Of a stretch of DNA of 64,000 nucleotides, positions 31,318 to 39,946 are shown piece after piece. Under the pieces are notes generated by a model, which was not told the DNA's origin, ran no database searches, and saw only the letters and a list, made by a program, of their open reading frames with translations. Numbering within the stretch: the first letter of the stretch is position 1; the number at the start of each line of letters is the position of its first letter. Origin of the DNA: Mesobacillus subterraneus (GTDB lineage Bacteria; Bacillota; Bacilli; Bacillales; Cytobacillaceae); NCBI RefSeq assembly GCF_023715485.1, contig NZ_JAMBOF010000017.1, forward strand, positions 1 through 64,000, in the 5' to 3' direction. Position numbers and translations under genes: made by a program.

Positions 31318-33861
31318 ATGGCACAGAAACCTCAAACAAGAGAGGAACGGCGAAAACAGTTAGCTGCCAAGAATAAAAAAGCCACAGGCAAGAAAGCAAA
31401 AAAAGGAACATTCAAAAAGATATTCCTTGCGTTAATTGCACTTGGCATTATTGGCATGCTGACTGGAATCGCTACCTTCGCTTTTATGATACAGGATACT
31501 CCTAAATTGGATAAGGCATTGCTTAAAGACCCTATTTCATCAAAGATTTATGATAAAGATAAAAACCTAGTAACAGAAGTCGGTTCTCAGAACAGGGATT
31601 ATGTAGCTTACGAGGACATACCGAAGCTTGTTGAGAACGCATTTTTGGCAACGGAGGATGTACGTTTTTACAAACATAATGGAATCGATGTTATCCGTCT
31701 CGGCGGAGCAGTCATAGCCAACGTCACTGAAGGCTTTGGATCTGAAGGTGCTTCTACCATCACACAGCAGGTAGTAAAAAACTACTTCCTCGGATTTGAA
31801 AAAACAATATCCAGAAAAGCACAAGAAGCATGGCTTGCTTACCAGCTCGAACAAAAGTATACAAAGCAACAAATATTTGAAATGTATGTAAATAAAATCT
31901 TCATGTCTGAAGACAGCCATGGAGTCCTTACTGCATCGAAAATATATTTTGGCAAGGACGACCTTAACGACCTTGAGCTGCATGAAGCTGCCCTGCTTGC
32001 TGGAATGCCGCAAAGTCCTAATAACTATAACCCTTTTAACAATCCCGAAAAAGCTGAACATCGAAGAAATGTTGTATTGTCTCTAATGTACCAGCATGGC
32101 TTCATTTCTAAGGAAGAAAAGGAAAAAGCCCAGAAGATACCTGTGGAGTCCAGTCTAGTGAAGGAAGAAGACCGGAGCCATAAAGACGAAGAGCCCTTCG
32201 ATGCATTCATCGATATGGTTATTGAAGAAGTTTCTGAGCAAACCGATTTTGATATCTTTTCCGATGGACTTGAAATCTATACAACTCTTGACCAAAATGC
32301 CCAGACTCATGTTGAGAATATATTAAATACAGATTCAGCAGCAGCGTTTCCAAATGATGAAATGCAGGCTGGAATTACCCTGCTTGATACAAAGACTGGT
32401 GAAATTCGCGCCATTGGGGGCGGCAGGAAGCAGCAGGTAAAAAGAGGATTGAATTACGCAATAGATGTTAAGAGACAGCCTGGTTCAACTATTAAGCCTA
32501 TTTTGGACTATGGTCCGGCAATCGAGCATTTGCGCTGGGGAACCTACCATATGCTAGAGGATAAGCCAATGACCTATTCAACCGGTGAGCCAATCGGAAA
32601 CTGGAACGACAAGTATAACGGTATTATGACGATGAGGATGGCTCTGGCAAAATCAATTAACATTCCTGCACTGCAAGCATTTCAGGCGGTGGGCGCTGTA
32701 AAAGCAAGAGAATTCGGAGTAAACCTTGGATTGACGTTGAAGGATCCAATTTATGAATCTGCTTCGATTGGCGCACATGATATTGCACCGATTGAAATGG
32801 CGGGTGCCTATGCGGCATTCGGAAACAATGGTTTCTTTACAAAGCCTTACAGCGTTAAGAAAATTGTGCTCCGTGACAAAACTGAAATTGATTTGACACC
32901 TGAGACTGAAGTTGCCATGAAAGATTATACCGCCTTCATGATTTCAGATATGCTGAGGACAGCTATTAAAGAAGGTACAGGAGCTAGCTACGCAAACATT
33001 CCTAATCTTCATGTAGCTGGAAAAACAGGAACTACCAACTATACAAAACAGGAAATAAGTGATTACAATATCAAAAATGGCGGTGTACCTGACTCATGGT
33101 TTGTAGGGTATACAACAAGATACACTGCATCCATATGGACCGGTTACAAAGATAGAAAAACCGCACTTTATGGAACCGAACAAAAAATCTCTCAGATGTT
33201 GTTTAAAAACCTAATGACTCATGTATCGAAAGATGTTGATACACCAGATTTCACCGTTCCAAAGAGCGTTGAAAAAGTAAAGGTTGAAAGAGGCTCGATG
33301 CCAGCCAAGCTGGCAAGCGAGTACACGCCAAAAGATCAAATCCTTTATGAATGGGCAGTTAAGGGCAATATACCGAAGGAAGTCTCTAAGAAGTTTGATA
33401 AAATCGAGACTCCTACACAGCTTGAAGCAAAATATGATGAAAAGAAAAATGAAATCATCCTGACTTGGAAGTTCGAGCAAGGGGAGAAAAAGGATATACA
33501 ATTCGAAGTTACCGCTTCTCTGGATGAAGGTGCAGAACAGCAATTTTCTACTTCCGATACCGGACTGAAAATCGCAAATGCAGTTCCAGGTGGAATATAC
33601 TCATTCAAGGTAACCGCAGTCAGAGGCGACCAGCGCTCTGATCCAGCTGTTGTCACAATTCAAGTTCCTGAGCTCTTACCTCCAGAACCAGATGAAGGTG
33701 CTGATGAGGATGGAAATGCAGGAAACGAGAATGGAAATGGCAATGGCAACGGGAATGGTAACGGGAACGGCAATGGAAATGTAACTGGAAATGATGATGG
33801 AAATGATGATGGGAATGATGATGGGAATGATGACGGCGGAGATGATGGGAACGGCGACTAA
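31318..33861 (+). CDS. ponA: Class A penicillin-binding protein PBP1
   Basis: 847 residues. A basic cytoplasmic tail (1-35) and one membrane anchor (about 36-62) precede the GT51 glycosyltransferase (catalytic Glu in ATEDVRFYKHNG, then GSEGASTITQQ). The transpeptidase follows, with its nucleophile Ser in QPGSTIKP, SxN in AKSINIPA and KTGT in VAGKTGTTNY. A fibronectin-III-like module lies around residues 700-785. The tail is about 35 residues of N-G then D-D-G-N repeats. It polymerises and crosslinks peptidoglycan. GAAAGGAAGG precedes the ATG. Confidence 0.96.
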   Translation: MAQKPQTREERRKQLAAKNKKATGKKAKKGTFKKIFLALIALGIIGMLTGIATFAFMIQDTPKLDKALLKDPISSKIYDKDKNLVTEVGSQNRDYVAYEDIPKLVENAFLATEDVRFYKHNGIDVIRLGGAVIANVTEGFGSEGASTITQQVVKNYFLGFEKTISRKAQEAWLAYQLEQKYTKQQIFEMYVNKIFMSEDSHGVLTASKIYFGKDDLNDLELHEAALLAGMPQSPNNYNPFNNPEKAEHRRNVVLSLMYQHGFISKEEKEKAQKIPVESSLVKEEDRSHKDEEPFDAFIDMVIEEVSEQTDFDIFSDGLEIYTTLDQNAQTHVENILNTDSAAAFPNDEMQAGITLLDTKTGEIRAIGGGRKQQVKRGLNYAIDVKRQPGSTIKPILDYGPAIEHLRWGTYHMLEDKPMTYSTGEPIGNWNDKYNGIMTMRMALAKSINIPALQAFQAVGAVKAREFGVNLGLTLKDPIYESASIGAHDIAPIEMAGAYAAFGNNGFFTKPYSVKKIVLRDKTEIDLTPETEVAMKDYTAFMISDMLRTAIKEGTGASYANIPNLHVAGKTGTTNYTKQEISDYNIKNGGVPDSWFVGYTTRYTASIWTGYKDRKTALYGTEQKISQMLFKNLMTHVSKDVDTPDFTVPKSVEKVKVERGSMPAKLASEYTPKDQILYEWAVKGNIPKEVSKKFDKIETPTQLEAKYDEKKNEIILTWKFEQGEKKDIQFEVTASLDEGAEQQFSTSDTGLKIANAVPGGIYSFKVTAVRGDQRSDPAVVTIQVPELLPPEPDEGADEDGNAGNENGNGNGNGNGNGNGNGNVTGNDDGNDDGNDDGNDDGGDDGNGD

Positions 33862-33894
33862 CCCTTCCTGAATCATAACCATTATCCATACTGA

Positions 33895-33934
33895 AAAAGA
33901 AACGTCCTGACTTCAGTCAGGACGTTTCTTTTTT
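33895..33934. terminator. Bidirectional terminator between ponA and ypoC
   Basis: GAAACGTCCTGAC-TTCA-GTCAGGACGTTTC is a perfect 13-bp stem with A and T runs on either side. The last codons and TGA stop of ypoC (minus strand) lie inside it. Confidence 0.92.
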
Positions 33935-34290
33935 GCTTTATTTAAGGCCACTTTCCTTGCATACTGCTTCTCCTGCTCTGCAAATAGTTCACCAAGCTGG
34001 ACATATGAATGGTATAATCGTGGCCTTGAGACGATAAATTTAAGCCTTTCCTGGACATTAACCGGCTTTATAATGCAATCATCAATATTATTTGACACAC
34101 TGGTAATCAGACCATTTGAAGCATAAAGAAACTCCCGGAATAATTCAATCGTCTTTTCCATCACCGGCAACGCTTTTTTACTATCTCTGTATTTAAAGTA
34201 TTCTTCCAGTTCAATTTTGTCCTGCTGCCATTGCAGCAGGATTCTTTCTACTTTTAATTCTATCTCTTCATACGTAAGATGGTTCAACAC
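33913..34290 (-). CDS. ypoC: YpoC family protein
   Basis: A 125-residue helix-rich cytosolic protein starting LNHLTYEEIELKVERILLQW, with the conserved SRPRLYHSYVQLGELFAEQEKQYARK block toward the C terminus and a KKKR-type basic end. Function is unknown. It follows nth directly: the nth stop TAA abuts a GTG (34290), with a TTG one codon later as the alternative start, and GAGGGG lies about 10 nt before the GTG. Its own stop codon is embedded in the terminator hairpin, so transcription and translation end almost together. Confidence 0.85.
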   Translation of the reverse strand: MLNHLTYEEIELKVERILLQWQQDKIELEEYFKYRDSKKALPVMEKTIELFREFLYASNGLITSVSNNIDDCIIKPVNVQERLKFIVSRPRLYHSYVQLGELFAEQEKQYARKVALNKAKKKRPD

Positions 34291-34941
34291 TTATCCATTT
34301 CCCCTCATCCGCTTTTTCCCTTCACGGCACACTTCAAGTAAAGGACATGTCTCGCATTTAGGATTCTGGGCTTTACAATGGTAACGTCCAAAGAAAATCA
34401 TTCTGTGATGGGTAATCGACCATTCGTCTTCTGGAATCTTCTTCATTAATGTCTTTTCAACCTCAAGGACCGAATCCTTCCAACGGCAAAATGCCAAGCG
34501 TTTGCTGACACGCTCTACATGTGTGTCAACAGCGATAGCAGGTACTCCGTAAGCTACTGATACAACTACATTTGCTGTTTTCCGCCCAACTCCCGGAAGC
34601 TTTGTCAGCTCATCCCTGTCAGACGGGACAATACCGCCGTAATCATCTATAAGCAGCCTGCAAAGCTTTTGGATATTATTCGCTTTGTTTCGATATAACC
34701 CTATCGATCTTATATCCTGCTGCAGTTCTTCCAAAGGAACGTTCAAAAAGTCTTCAGGAGTTTTGTATTTTTGGAACAAATCTTTTGTGACTTTATTTAC
34801 TAATGCATCGGTGCACTGAGCAGATAATGCCACAGCGATGACCAGTTCAAAGGGATTGGAATGGACAAGCTCACAATGAGCATTAGGGAACATTGTGCCC
34901 ATTTCATCAAGACAAAATCTTATTTGCTGTTTATTTAACAT
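34291..34941 (-). CDS. nth: Endonuclease III (base-excision DNA glycosylase/AP lyase)
   Basis: 216 residues. The helix-hairpin-helix LPGVGRKTANVV contains the catalytic Lys. The catalytic Asp is in VDTHVERVSKRL, and the C-terminal 4Fe-4S ligands are CKAQNPKCETCPLLEVC (C-x6-C-x2-C-x5-C). It removes oxidised pyrimidines. It is co-transcribed with ypoC downstream. In B. subtilis dnaD lies directly upstream in the same unit; here a 185-bp repeat and a terminator separate them. Confidence 0.96.
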   Translation of the reverse strand: MLNKQQIRFCLDEMGTMFPNAHCELVHSNPFELVIAVALSAQCTDALVNKVTKDLFQKYKTPEDFLNVPLEELQQDIRSIGLYRNKANNIQKLCRLLIDDYGGIVPSDRDELTKLPGVGRKTANVVVSVAYGVPAIAVDTHVERVSKRLAFCRWKDSVLEVEKTLMKKIPEDEWSITHHRMIFFGRYHCKAQNPKCETCPLLEVCREGKKRMRGNG

Positions 34942-34992
34942 CGATTTTCACCACACTTCTCTATTCTGCTAAATATATTCGTTTTTATGAAA

Positions 34993-35177
34993 GGCTCTGT
35001 TAAACTTGGCTGTTGATTTGCGTTCCAGGCGCTTCGCTTTCCGCGGGCGAACTGGGGAGCCTCCTCGTCGCTTCACTCCTGCGGGGTCTCCCCTGACCCG
35101 TTCATCCCGCAGGAGTCTTCGCGCCTAGAACGAAGGTCAACAGAGCTTAAACATCAATAATGACCTTTAACACAGCC
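34993..35177 (-). repeat. 185-bp GC-rich element with GGCTCTGTTAAA inverted ends, copy 3
   Basis: The ends are GGCTCTGTTAAA (34993) and TTTAACACAGCC (35166-35177). The core segments TCCAGGCGCTTCGCTTTCC, GGGAGCCTCCTCGTCGCTTC, GGGGTCTCCCCTGACC and CCGCAGGAGTCTTCGCGCC match the element at 28467-28651 in the opposite orientation and at identical total length. It is placed between dnaD and nth. Confidence 0.88.
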
Positions 35178-35192
35178 TTTTGAAAAGAGCTT

Positions 35193-35218
35193 AAAAAAAA
35201 GAGAGAATCAATTCTCTC
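35193..35218 (-). terminator. Intrinsic terminator after dnaD
   Basis: On the minus strand GAGAGAATTGATTCTCTC forms a short stem followed by TTTTTTTT. Confidence 0.85.
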
Positions 35219-35224
35219 GTCGGT

Positions 35225-35941
35225 TTACTGTTCAAGCCAGTTATAAAATGGTACTGGATTGGCGGAAACCTTGGGCTCTTCTTTCCCCGCCTTTTGGACG
35301 TTCTGATGCTGCCTGAACTTCCTTCCATAACTTTTAGCCTGTTCGATTGTCTTGATTCCATTCTTCTTCCATTCGAAAAGAATTCGGTCTATGTACCGAA
35401 AGTTTAGCTTTCCGGAGATAACAGCTTCCCTTAAGGCAGCCTTTATAATGATTGGGTCGTGATGGTCATCGTCCATCCACATCGCAAGGGTCTCACATTC
35501 AAACGGAGATAATGGCCGTCCAAACTCCCTCTCAAAAGAAGTATATAAATCTGTTTCTTCCTGTCGGCCCAGAAGCTCTTTTTCCTGCTTCCGTTTGAGC
35601 ATGAACTGATCAAACAGCTTCTCCCAAAGAGGTTCGAGTGAATACTTTTCATATCTGATCCCGTCAGTGGAATCTCCATCTATTATTGAAATAAACCCTC
35701 TCTGAATCAGTGCACGGAGCAAATCTGTACATTCGAAAGCTGATATCGTCATGCGGGCTGCGAGTTCCATCGGAGTAGGAAATTCATTCCCTTTTTCAGA
35801 AAAGTAGAATACATGAAGCAATAGGGCTAATTCTTGTTCGTTTAATCTCATTTCTTTGTACTGTGTAAGCAGCACTGCGGGAATTGTAACATTCCCTTCT
35901 TTCAGCCAATCTAACATATCTGCTTTTTTCATTCCGGACAC
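35225..35941 (-). CDS. dnaD: Replication initiation/primosome protein DnaD
   Basis: 238 residues. An N-terminal winged-helix DDBH1 domain (about 1-100) is followed by the DnaB/DnaD C-terminal DDBH2 domain with FEREFGRPLSPFECETLAMW and the signature KFNFRYID-type segment (LNFRYIDRILFEWKKNGI, the YxxxI...W core). It remodels DNA with DnaA, DnaB and DnaI to load the helicase. It lies downstream of asnS, as in B. subtilis, with its own terminator. Confidence 0.95.
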   Translation of the reverse strand: MSGMKKADMLDWLKEGNVTIPAVLLTQYKEMRLNEQELALLLHVFYFSEKGNEFPTPMELAARMTISAFECTDLLRALIQRGFISIIDGDSTDGIRYEKYSLEPLWEKLFDQFMLKRKQEKELLGRQEETDLYTSFEREFGRPLSPFECETLAMWMDDDHHDPIIIKAALREAVISGKLNFRYIDRILFEWKKNGIKTIEQAKSYGRKFRQHQNVQKAGKEEPKVSANPVPFYNWLEQ

Positions 35942-36080
35942 CTCTTTTCATAGTATAGCATGAACATGGGCGGCTGGTAATAAAATAGGAAAAGATTAAA
36001 AAGGGAAATTAGTCGAAAAATAGCAACTTTTATAGAAAAACAAAGGACCGTATACTGAGTGTTAACATACCCAAAATTTA

Positions 36081-36105
36081 AAAGGCCCGTAAAAAATACG
36101 GACCC
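36081..36105 (-). terminator. Intrinsic terminator after asnS
   Basis: On the minus strand GGTCCGTATTTTTTACGGGCC forms a stem with one wobble, then TTTTAAATTTT. Confidence 0.75.
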
Positions 36106-36116
36106 TAATCAATTGT

Positions 36117-37412
36117 TTATGGATATAAACGGTTCAGCAAACGCGGGAACGGAATGGATTCACGGACATGCTCTACTCCGCTGATCCATGCAACTGTTCT
36201 TTCAAGGCCAAGTCCGAAGCCTGAATGTGGAACGGATCCAAATTGGCGAAGCTGCAAATACCATTCGTATGATTCAAGCGGCAATCCATGTTCTTCAAGA
36301 CGCTGCTTGAGCAAGTCATAATCATGGATCCGCTCTGAGCCACCAATGATTTCTCCATAGCCTTCCGGCGCAATCAAATCAGCACACAATACAACGTCTT
36401 CACGATCCTGTGCAGGCTGCATGTAGAATGGCTTCAAAGAAGTTGGATAATGTGTGATGAATACTGGCTTTTCATAGCTTTCGGCAATTGCCGTTTCATG
36501 AGGCGCCCCAAAATCATCTCCCCATTGGATATCGTCAAAACCCTTTTCATGAAGGAACTTGATTGCATCATCATAGCTGATTCGCGGGAATGGTGCCTGT
36601 ACCTGTTCAAGCTTTGAAACATCACGGTTCAAAGTTTTCAGTTCAAGCTGGCAATTTTTCAATACAGACTGGACAATGAACGATACGTACTCTTCCTGGA
36701 CCTTTAGGCTGTCTTCATGTTCGTAAAAAGCCATTTCCGGCTCGATCATCCAGAATTCAATCAAATGACGGCGTGTCTTTGATTTTTCAGCACGGAAAGT
36801 AGGCCCAAATGAAAATACTTTTCCAAGTGCCATAGCCGCAGCTTCCATGTAAAGCTGTCCGCTTTGAGACAGATAAGCATCTTCTTCAAAGTATTTTGTA
36901 TGGAATAATTCAGTTGTGCCTTCAGGAGCACTTCCAGTCAAAATAGGCGGATCAACCTTTGAGAATCCTTGTTCATTAAAAAATTCATATGTCGCCCGGA
37001 TTATTTCATTACGGATTTTCATGACCGCATGCTGTCGTTTTGATCGAAGCCATAAATGGCGATGATCCATAAGGAATTCGGTTCCATGTTCTTTCGGTGT
37101 GATAGGATAGTCTGTTGCCTGGTGGATTACTTCGATACCATTTACTTGCAATTCATGACCGAGAGGAGATCTTTCATCCTTCGTCACTGTTCCAGTTACA
37201 TACAAGGAAGACTCTTGTGTAATCGATTTGGCAAGCTGGAATACCTCTTCAGCAACCTCACTTTTAACAACAACTCCCTGGATGAAGCCTGTCCCATCGC
37301 GAAGCTGAAGGAAAGCTATCTTTCCGCTTGAACGCTTATTTGCTAGCCAGGCGCCAATTTTCACTTCTTCTCCTGCATATTTATGGACTTCTGCAATTGT
37401 AGATTTATTCAC
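36117..37412 (-). CDS. asnS: Asparaginyl-tRNA synthetase
   Basis: 431 residues, class IIb synthetase. The N-terminal OB-fold anticodon domain (about 15-105, [24 protein letters not shown]) leads into the catalytic domain. Motif 2 is in [28 protein letters not shown] and motif 3 in [13 protein letters not shown]. The asparagine-type active site and lack of an aspartyl-type GAD insert separate it from AspRS. It charges tRNA-Asn. No T-box leader is visible in the 129 nt separating it from aspB. Confidence 0.96.
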   Translation of the reverse strand: MNKSTIAEVHKYAGEEVKIGAWLANKRSSGKIAFLQLRDGTGFIQGVVVKSEVAEEVFQLAKSITQESSLYVTGTVTKDERSPLGHELQVNGIEVIHQATDYPITPKEHGTEFLMDHRHLWLRSKRQHAVMKIRNEIIRATYEFFNEQGFSKVDPPILTGSAPEGTTELFHTKYFEEDAYLSQSGQLYMEAAAMALGKVFSFGPTFRAEKSKTRRHLIEFWMIEPEMAFYEHEDSLKVQEEYVSFIVQSVLKNCQLELKTLNRDVSKLEQVQAPFPRISYDDAIKFLHEKGFDDIQWGDDFGAPHETAIAESYEKPVFITHYPTSLKPFYMQPAQDREDVVLCADLIAPEGYGEIIGGSERIHDYDLLKQRLEEHGLPLESYEWYLQLRQFGSVPHSGFGLGLERTVAWISGVEHVRESIPFPRLLNRLYP

Positions 37413-37541
37413 GTATTGTTCCCTCCAAAACTAATCAAAGCTGGTAATATGTATTGTTTTCATTATACATTTGCATATAGGCTCAGGCAATATACAAACT
37501 TGGAGAACGGAGAATCACCAATGATTCTCCGCCCAATTTAA

Positions 37542-38729
37542 TTATGCACGGTTTTTAACGAATTGATGGATCCTGCTGATGGCTTCCTCCAATTGGTCCA
37601 GGGAAGTCGCATAAGACAAGCGCATATAATCTGGTGCCCCGAACCCGGAGCCAGGGACGACTGCGACATTCGCTTCTGTTAATAAGACCTCTGCAAACTC
37701 ATCGACGTCCTTGCATCCACTCATACGTGCCGCTTCTATTGCGTTCGGGAACAGGTAAAATGCTCCCTGTGGCTTTATGCATGTGAAACCCGGAATTTCA
37801 TTTAACTTGGCATGAATAATTTCAAGTCTTTCTTCAAAAGCCTTCCTCATTGTTTCTACTGCATCCTGGGATTCAGCGTAAGCAGCAATTGTTGCATATT
37901 GTGCCGGTGTTGTAGGATTGGAAGTACTGTGGCTTGCCAGGTCTGTCATTGCATTGATAATTTTGCTGTTCCCTGCTGCGTAGCCGATTCTCCATCCCGT
38001 CATAGAATGGGACTTCGAAACGCCATTGATGATGATTGTATGTTCTTTCAATTCATCTGATATTTCCGCGATTGATATATGCTGTGTCGTTCCATAAATC
38101 AACTTTTCGTAGATTTCATCTGAAATGATCAGTATTCCATGTTCAAGGCATACTTTTCCAAGCGCTTCTAATTCTTCCCTTGAATAGACCATTCCGGTTG
38201 GGTTGCTGGGTGAGTTGATAATAACGGCCCGGGTTTTACTTGTTATCTTCTCCTCTAGCTGTTCAGGAGTAATTTTAAAATTATTCTGTTCAAGCCCTTC
38301 TGCATATACTGGGTTTCCGCCTGCAAGTTTGACTTGCTCTGGATAGCTAACCCAATATGGGATAGGAATGATCACTTCATCCCCATCGTTAAGGAGAACC
38401 TGGAACAATGTATACAGTCCATGCTTGGCACCGTTGGTAACAATGATTTCATTTAGCTTGTATTCAAGCCCCTGGTCACGCCTTAATTTAGCAGCAATCT
38501 CTTTCTTTAAATCAGGTAGCCCGCCAGAAGGAGTGTATTTTGTGAATCCCTCATTCATAGACTTAACTGCAGCATCAATGATGTGCTGAGGTGTATTAGA
38601 ATCAGGTTCACCTGCCCCAAGGCCGATTACATCTTTTCCCTGAGCCTTCAATTCTTTTGCTTTTGCGGTGATTGCCAATGTTGATGAAGGAGTGAGCGCT
38701 CCCACTCTGCTGGCTAACTGGATCTCCAT
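37542..38729 (-). CDS. aspB: Aspartate aminotransferase (class I, gamma subgroup)
   Basis: A 395-residue PLP enzyme. The cofactor Lys lies in NGVSKSHSMTGWRIGY, the substrate-binding Arg in YMRLSYATS, and the Asn/Asp pair contacting PLP in SPSNPTG and ISDEIYEKL. It interconverts aspartate/2-oxoglutarate and oxaloacetate/glutamate. It lies in the ypmB-aspB-asnS order of B. subtilis; aspB starts 21 nt after the ypmB stop, so they are probably co-transcribed. Confidence 0.95.
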   Translation of the reverse strand: MEIQLASRVGALTPSSTLAITAKAKELKAQGKDVIGLGAGEPDSNTPQHIIDAAVKSMNEGFTKYTPSGGLPDLKKEIAAKLRRDQGLEYKLNEIIVTNGAKHGLYTLFQVLLNDGDEVIIPIPYWVSYPEQVKLAGGNPVYAEGLEQNNFKITPEQLEEKITSKTRAVIINSPSNPTGMVYSREELEALGKVCLEHGILIISDEIYEKLIYGTTQHISIAEISDELKEHTIIINGVSKSHSMTGWRIGYAAGNSKIINAMTDLASHSTSNPTTPAQYATIAAYAESQDAVETMRKAFEERLEIIHAKLNEIPGFTCIKPQGAFYLFPNAIEAARMSGCKDVDEFAEVLLTEANVAVVPGSGFGAPDYMRLSYATSLDQLEEAISRIHQFVKNRA

Positions 38730-38750
38730 CCCTTTCCCTCCTGCTTGTAT

Positions 38751-39236
38751 TTATAAGTTATCAATTGCCCTCAATTTTTCACCTGTATCGAAATCGACGA
38801 AATAATAATTAATCGTATTACTGTTGTTCCTATAGTAGATTTCCCAAGCCGGCCTGTCCGTCTTTTGAATTCTTGCCATGCCGAGTCGAACTTCGATGAT
38901 TTCTTGTGGGTTCTTTTCTTCATATAGTTTATTTAATGCTTCTTTTTTCGTGATTCCGTTTTTGGCATTTCTTGTTTCAACTTCATTATTTTTTTCATTC
39001 ACCCATACATAAACATCTTCCTGCCTGGCATTTTTACCAGTCATTACATAGTAGGTTTCTTCGCCGCTGTATAAGCTGAAATCACTGAAATCAGTCAGGT
39101 TTGTTTCATCTGAAGCAATTTTCACAGCCTTTTCTTCTGCCGCCCTGACTGGTTCAACCGCATTTAAATATACATTAACCAGAATACCCGTTATGATGGC
39201 GATAAAAAGAATGCTGAATAAAATCCACTTTTTCAC
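38751..39236 (-). CDS. ypmB: YpmB family protein (DUF5590, PepSY-like)
   Basis: 161 residues. A single N-terminal membrane anchor (WILFSILFIAIITGILVNVYL) is followed by an extracytoplasmic domain with two PepSY-like halves (EEKAVKIASDETNLTD and KKEALNKLYEEKNPQEI). An open frame continues 39 codons further upstream, but GAAGGGG lies 5 nt before the GTG at 39236. Starting there gives the exact B. subtilis YpmB length and puts the anchor at the N terminus. It may act at the cell envelope; function is unknown. It lies between ypmA and aspB. Confidence 0.9.
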   Translation of the reverse strand: MKKWILFSILFIAIITGILVNVYLNAVEPVRAAEEKAVKIASDETNLTDFSDFSLYSGEETYYVMTGKNARQEDVYVWVNEKNNEVETRNAKNGITKKEALNKLYEEKNPQEIIEVRLGMARIQKTDRPAWEIYYRNNSNTINYYFVDFDTGEKLRAIDNL

Positions 39237-39359
39237 ATTTACCCCTTCTTTTATGTATGCTCTTTTGTCTCCTAGACTTAATGCCATTTGTTCTGTGAAT
39301 AAAAGAGCATAAAAATAAAGATTTTTTGTCTTCCTTTTAGTTGCTCCATTCAATGTTAT

Positions 39360-39530
39360 TTATGTGCGATAAATTGTAAAAACCGCTTTTTCATTATCTT
39401 CCTGGTCCAATGCGAGACCAAACATAAGATCGTCATGCTTTAATGTCCTGTTAAGGGCATCCACAATTTTATATAAATCAGGACTTTGCTGAATTTTTAC
39501 TGTCGTTAAAACTTCAATTTTACTTTCCAT
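39360..39530 (-). CDS. ypmA: YpmA family protein (DUF4264)
   Basis: A 56-residue protein starting MESKIEVLTTVKIQQSPDLYKIVDAL, with LKHDDLMFGLALDQED and the terminal FTIYRT, nearly the same as B. subtilis YpmA. It has a small ferredoxin-like alpha/beta fold prediction with no membrane segment. Function is unknown but strongly conserved in bacilli. AGGAGG precedes the ATG. It is the first gene of the ypmA-ypmB-aspB run. Confidence 0.9.
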   Translation of the reverse strand: MESKIEVLTTVKIQQSPDLYKIVDALNRTLKHDDLMFGLALDQEDNEKAVFTIYRT

Positions 39531-39688
39531 TTGTATACCTCCTCTTACCCAACAATTTTTGTCATTTATATATCAGCCATTCGACGGCCACACTAGAATT
39601 AATACAACTCATTATATCAGGAGATCAGCCTCACTGGTAAGAGTTTAACTGACCACAATAAAACATTTCTGTCCACACACATAAATGG

Positions 39689-39712
39689 CTGCGCATCAAG
39701 TGCGCAGTTTTT
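39689..39712 (+). terminator. Orphan intrinsic terminator, plus strand
   Basis: CTGCGCA-TCAAG-TGCGCAG is followed by TTTTT. No plus-strand gene precedes it between ypmA (minus) and this point. It may end a short unannotated plus-strand RNA from the 39540-39690 region. Confidence 0.5.
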
Positions 39713-39716
39713 ATTA

Positions 39717-39818
39717 GGCTCTTTTCGTACACTTTGCTGCTTTCAATGCCAAAAGAAAAATCGGCAAGTGGATTTTTACGAGTTCATTCTCTGTTCAGAA
39801 ATCTCCAAGAAAAGAGCT
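39717..39818. repeat. MITE-like element, third copy
   Basis: It begins GGCTCTTTTCGTACACTTTG and ends AAGAAAAGAGCT, so the termini are inverted repeats. The core GATTTTTACGAGTTCATTC and CTGTTCAGAAATCTCC is the reverse complement of the core at 29451-29540. The plus-strand frame over it is not considered coding. Confidence 0.5.
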
Positions 39819-39946
39819 TTGCAGCAAAAAGGAATGTGGGATGTAAACTTGGTTCGAAACACAACAATCGCCTTTTATTATAATATGTTCGATACCTTGA
39901 TCCTTCACATCTTGAGATTAAAAATCACAATCTGCCCAAAGAAATT

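Noticed and set aside
33653-33889. His/Ser-rich minus-strand frames opposite the ponA 3' end
   Set aside because: They are the antisense reading of the Asn-Gly/Asp-Gly codon repeats.
37413-37541. T-box or other leader upstream of asnS
   Set aside because: Upstream of the asnS start (37413-37541) only about 129 nt separate it from aspB and no T-box sequence or terminator/antiterminator pair is visible.
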